A stretch of 26,127 nucleotides of DNA, taken from assembly GCA_023457715.1 (NCBI GenBank), contig JAEWKR010000078.1:1-26127 (forward strand), in the 5' to 3' direction. Below the pieces are notes generated by a model. It was not told the origin of the DNA. It ran no database searches and saw only the letters and a list, made by a program, of their open reading frames with translations. The position numbers were made by a program, and so were the translations under genes. The DNA is from Verrucomicrobiota bacterium. Lineage in GTDB: Bacteria > Verrucomicrobiota > Verrucomicrobiia > Opitutales > Opitutaceae. Every line of letters starts with the position of its first letter. Position 1 is the first letter of the stretch. This document shows positions 23,383 through 26,127 of this stretch, piece after piece.

Positions 23383-25722
23383 CCACTCGTGCTTCCCTCC
23401 GGCGGGAATCGCGATCTCGTCCACCTTTTCGCCGACGCGCAGCTTTGTCTTCCCACCTTTCGCGGAGCGGATTTCGGCGCGGGTGAGTTGTCCATTGGCC
23501 CACGCGAGGTCGACCTCGAAGCCACCACGCGCGCGAAGTCCCGTCACCGAGCCGTGCGGCCACGCTTTGGGCAGGGCGGGCAGCAGTTCGATCTCGCCGG
23601 CGTGCGACTGCAGGAGCAGCTCGGCGATGCCGGACGTCCCGCCAAAGTTGCCGTCAATCTGGAAGGGCGGATGCGCGTCGAAGAGATTCGGGTAGGTGCG
23701 CTCGGGGCTCAGGAGCGCCTGGAGGATCTTGTGGGCGCGCTCGCCGTCACGGAGCCGGGCCCAGAGGTTGAGGCGCCAGGCGATGGCCCAGCCGGTCGAG
23801 ATGTCACCCCGGACGTCGAGGGTCTTCTTCACGGCATTGGCGAGCTCGGGGGTGGTCCGGGCGTCGATCTGATCGCTGGGGAAGAGTCCGTAGAGGTGGG
23901 AAACATGCCGATGGTTCTGCTCGGGCGCCTGCGCGTCCCAGTCCTCCCTCCACTCCTGGAGCTGGCCGTGGGCCCCGATCTGGTCCGGCGGCAGCTTGGC
24001 CCGCGTGGCGGCCACCTCCGCGCGGAATTCGGGATCCAAGCCCAGCGTTTCGGCGGCGATGATACACTGGGAAAACAGGTCGCGGAGGATCTGGTTGTCC
24101 ATCGTGGGGCCCGCGGCGATGGAGACCCCGTCGCGATGCGCATTTTCCGGCGACATCGAGGGGCTCGTGACGAGGTAGCCGTGCTTTGGCTCCGGCACCA
24201 GGGTGGCGAGGAAGAACTCGGCCGCTCCTTTCATCAACGGATAGATGCGCGCGAGATACTCGCGGTCGCCGCTGTACAGGTAGTGTTCCCACAGCGTGCG
24301 GCAGAGCCACGCCCCGCCGGTGGGCCAGAGCCCGTAGAACGCCGGGTCGATGGGCCCCGCCGCCCGCCACAGGTCGGTGTTATGGTGGGCGACCCAGCCG
24401 CGCCCCACGCCATAATGCCGGCGCGCGAAATGGGCCCCGGTCCGGCTCAAGTCCTCCACCATCCGCAGCAACGGCTCCGTGGTCTCGGCTAGGTGGGTGA
24501 CCTCGGCCGGCCAGTAATTCATCTCCGTGTTGATGTTGATCGTGTACTTGCTCCCCCACGGCGGGTTGAGGTGATCGTTCCAGATGCCCTGCAGGTTCGC
24601 GGGCTGCGTGCCGGGACGGGAGGAGCTGATGAGCAGGTAGCGGCCGTATTGGAAATACAGGGACGCGAGGGCGGGATCGACGCTGCCCGGCGACTGTCGC
24701 ACGCGCTCGTCCGTCGGCAGCGCGGCGGCCTCGCTGGTCCCCAGGTCCAGCTGCACGCGGCGGAAGAGCCGCTGGTGTTCGGCTACATGGGCCGCGCGCA
24801 GGGGGTCGAGACCCTTCGCGAGCGCGGCGGCCACCGTCACGCGATTCGCGGCGGTCGGATCGCCACTGACGTCGTCGAAGCGGCGGAAACTGGTGGCGGC
24901 AGCGAGATAGATGGTGGCGGCACTGGCGCCGCGGATATGCAGCCGCTGGCCATCGTCCACCAGCGTCCCGCCCTCGAGGACGACGCGGGCCCGGGTTTCA
25001 AAGCGGAGCCTGCCCTCGATGCCGGCGTTGGCGCCGTTGACGCCCTGAAGGACAAGCGTGTGCCCCTCCTCGGTGAACGATTTCGCGGATTGGGGAGACT
25101 GCAGCGCGAGGGTCATCGACAGCGGTCCGCCCCACGGCCGGGGAGGAATGCGCTCGGTGGTGATCCGAATCACCAGCACCTGGTCCACCGGACTGATGAA
25201 CGCCTCGCGCACGTGCTTCACCCCACCCATCATGAATTCCGTGCGGGTGATGGCGGTGTCGAGATTCAGTTCCCGGCTGTAGCCCTGGATGGATTCCGAG
25301 CCGGGCATGGTCAGCAGGAGATCCGCCATGGCCTGATACGGCATCTGGGTCTGGGGCTTCGCCATGATCTTCTGGTCGGCGAGCTTCTGCGCGGCGGCGT
25401 ACTCGCCGGCCGCGATCAAGCGGCGGACCTCGGGGAGCGCGTCGCGGGCTTCCGGGTTGCTCGGATCATAGGGGCCGCCCGCCCAGAGCGTATCCTCGTT
25501 GAGCTGGAAACGCTCGTTCTGCACACCGCCAAACACCATGGCGCCCAGCCGCCCGTTGCCGAGCGGGAGCGCCTCGACCCACAGCTGCGCGGGCTGCTTG
25601 TACCAGAGGCGGTGGCCCGGCGCGGACGCCGGGGCAATTTGAGATTTGAGATTTGAGATCTGAGATGGATCGGCGGCCACGAGGGCGGTCGCGGCGAAGA
25701 GGAGAGCGGGGAGGAAGCGCAT
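23374..25722 (-). CDS. Secreted GH95 alpha-L-fucosidase
   Basis: A 782-residue protein of glycoside hydrolase family 95, an inverting family with mainly alpha-1,2-L-fucosidase activity (some members are alpha-L-galactosidases). Residues 1-18 are a signal peptide. The N-terminal beta-domain starts WYKQPAQLWVEALPLGNGRLGAMVFGG (about 40-66) and continues FQLNEDTLWAGGPYD, the family signature. The (alpha/alpha)6 catalytic domain has NINTEMNYWPAE: Asn396 and Asn398 fit the paired catalytic asparagines of the Bifidobacterium enzyme AfcA. Glu526 in SPEN is a candidate general acid, and Asp690 in QIDGNFGG fits the conserved late aspartate; these two are less certain. The length is normal for the family. 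Odd points: residues 20-29 (QISNLKSQIA) are encoded by an ATTTGAG heptamer array, and the stop codon lies in another array. No Shine-Dalgarno. Fuc-alpha-1,2-Gal glycans are the likely substrates. Confidence 0.92.
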   Translation of the reverse strand: MRFLPALLFAATALVAADPSQISNLKSQIAPASAPGHRLWYKQPAQLWVEALPLGNGRLGAMVFGGVQNERFQLNEDTLWAGGPYDPSNPEARDALPEVRRLIAAGEYAAAQKLADQKIMAKPQTQMPYQAMADLLLTMPGSESIQGYSRELNLDTAITRTEFMMGGVKHVREAFISPVDQVLVIRITTERIPPRPWGGPLSMTLALQSPQSAKSFTEEGHTLVLQGVNGANAGIEGRLRFETRARVVLEGGTLVDDGQRLHIRGASAATIYLAAATSFRRFDDVSGDPTAANRVTVAAALAKGLDPLRAAHVAEHQRLFRRVQLDLGTSEAAALPTDERVRQSPGSVDPALASLYFQYGRYLLISSSRPGTQPANLQGIWNDHLNPPWGSKYTININTEMNYWPAEVTHLAETTEPLLRMVEDLSRTGAHFARRHYGVGRGWVAHHNTDLWRAAGPIDPAFYGLWPTGGAWLCRTLWEHYLYSGDREYLARIYPLMKGAAEFFLATLVPEPKHGYLVTSPSMSPENAHRDGVSIAAGPTMDNQILRDLFSQCIIAAETLGLDPEFRAEVAATRAKLPPDQIGAHGQLQEWREDWDAQAPEQNHRHVSHLYGLFPSDQIDARTTPELANAVKKTLDVRGDISTGWAIAWRLNLWARLRDGERAHKILQALLSPERTYPNLFDAHPPFQIDGNFGGTSGIAELLLQSHAGEIELLPALPKAWPHGSVTGLRARGGFEVDLAWANGQLTRAEIRSAKGGKTKLRVGEKVDEIAIPAGGKHEWKR
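25636..25666 (-). repeat. In-gene heptamer array, unit GAGATTT, in the GH95 gene
   Basis: Four GAGATTT/GAGATCT units lie just after the signal-peptide region of the GH95 gene and encode SQISNLKSQI. The unit is of the same family as the ATTTCAG/ATTTGAG arrays in the spacers. With a 7-bp unit, gain or loss of one copy would change the reading frame. Confidence 0.85.
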
Positions 25723-25728
25723 TGGGGG

Positions 25729-25772
25729 CCGGCTACGCCGGGAATTCAGATTTCAGATTGCAGACTTCAGAT
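25729..25772. repeat. Palindrome-plus-TTCAGATT unit upstream of the GH95 gene
   Basis: The hairpin CCGGC/GCCGG (25729-25741) is followed by degenerate ATTCAG/ATTTCAG/ACTTCAG heptamers. It lies 6 bases upstream of the GH95 start codon, so it would be part of that gene's leader. Confidence 0.75.
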
Positions 25773-25782
25773 GACCAACGCT

Positions 25783-25810
25783 GAACATCGAACATTGAAC
25801 AGCGAACGGG
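25783..25810. repeat. Heptamer array, unit GAACATT
   Basis: Four in-phase 7-bp units: GAACATC, GAACATT, GAACAGC, GAACGGG. Confidence 0.8.
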
Positions 25811-26127
25811 AGGTGAATCGATCCGGAATTTGCCTCACACAAAGGTCGCTAAGGGCGCGAAGGACGAGCATTGCCTGACGCGGAGTCCAGAGGCGCTGAA
25901 AGACCCGAAGTGTTCGTGAGGAACCCCGCGCTGCCAGCCTTTGCGCGGGCTATCCCTGCATTTCGTGTTTTTTCAGCACGATTCTCCGTTTCGGTGAGCG
26001 TCGTCCCAATCATTGAACAGAAGGTAACGAAGGAAACGAAGGCCGCTGAGTGAATTAGAGCAGTTCCTCCAAATCAGATTTCACAAAAACCGAACTACAG
26101 CGCCGAGTGATCCCGCAATCCTTCGTT
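25811..26127. other. Right-end spacer
   Basis: About 320 bases with no supported gene. It holds a CACAAAGGTCGCTAAGGGCGCGAAGG segment (about 25833-25863; its reverse complement resembles the CCTTTGCG run near 590) and a run of AACGAAGG-type 9-mers (about 26018-26042). A 60-codon open frame at 25871-26053 has no recognisable domain. This region, with the array at 25729, should hold the GH95 promoter; I cannot place it. Confidence 0.5.

Noticed and set aside
24493..25656. 387-codon plus-strand open frame opposite the GH95 gene
   Set aside because: Antisense to GH95 with no family features of its own.
25871..26053. 60-codon plus-strand open frame near the right edge
   Set aside because: No domain, no start signal, and its end is made of AACGAAGG repeats; I treat it as spacer.
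1..26127. Transposase, integrase, phage, tRNA or rRNA genes
   Set aside because: I looked for these on both strands because of the repeat density and found no supporting motif or fold.

Overview
The window looks like chromosome of a high-GC bacterium of the Verrucomicrobiota, most likely class Opitutae (family Opitutaceae). This is inferred from three things: very large modular secreted proteins, a duplicated C-terminal module that I associate with that group (the 'IAGFVV...LIRAVGP' type), and secreted polysaccharide-degrading enzymes set among repeat-filled spacers. Seven of the eight genes show no clear Shine-Dalgarno sequence. No rRNA, tRNA, CRISPR array, phage gene or transposase was seen.

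Layout: 1-983 is a gene-free, repeat-rich spacer. 984-7016 (+) is a secreted M11/gametolysin-like zinc metalloprotease with a PKD domain, long propeller-type repeats, Ig-like domains and a duplicated C-terminal module. 7453-8027 (-) is a DUF433/DUF5615 toxin-antitoxin-like pair with a GTGA overlap. 8788-15105 (+) is a giant secreted alpha/beta-hydrolase with about ten accessory domains and an EF-hand/dockerin-like C-terminus. 15445-18348 (-) is a secreted GH2 beta-galactosidase-like enzyme. 18866-20428 (+) is a membrane protein that fuses a fatty-acid-hydroxylase/sterol-desaturase domain to a hemolysin III/PAQR domain. 20822-23080 (+) is a secreted Ig-like protein with the same duplicated C-terminal module as the protease, followed by a clear rho-independent terminator. 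23374-25722 (-) is a secreted GH95 alpha-L-fucosidase. 25723-26127 is repeat-rich spacer.

How the genes may work together: the GH95 and GH2 enzymes are a plausible pair for stripping Fuc-alpha-1,2-Gal-beta ends from a plant or mucin-type glycan. The three large modular proteins look like cell-surface or secreted degradative and adhesive proteins. The hydroxylase-HlyIII fusion suggests a single-protein lipid (perhaps ceramide or N-acyl lipid) modifying enzyme. Apart from the DUF433/DUF5615 pair, each gene stands alone, so no operons are evident.

The most unusual feature is the non-coding sequence. Every spacer of appreciable length holds short tandem arrays with a strict 7- or 8-bp period but unrelated unit sequences (ATTTCAG, TTTCAGCG, CNGCATC, CATTCTG, GTCCTCC, GAACATT, GGGATTGA and others). 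Two arrays lie inside genes, directly after signal peptides. The arrays are mixed with 77-95-bp elements that have 21-bp terminal inverted repeats, with palindrome-plus-array units, and with longer direct repeats. Direct repeats bracket the protease gene, the DUF433/DUF5615 pair and the giant hydrolase gene separately, giving the region a cassette-like look.
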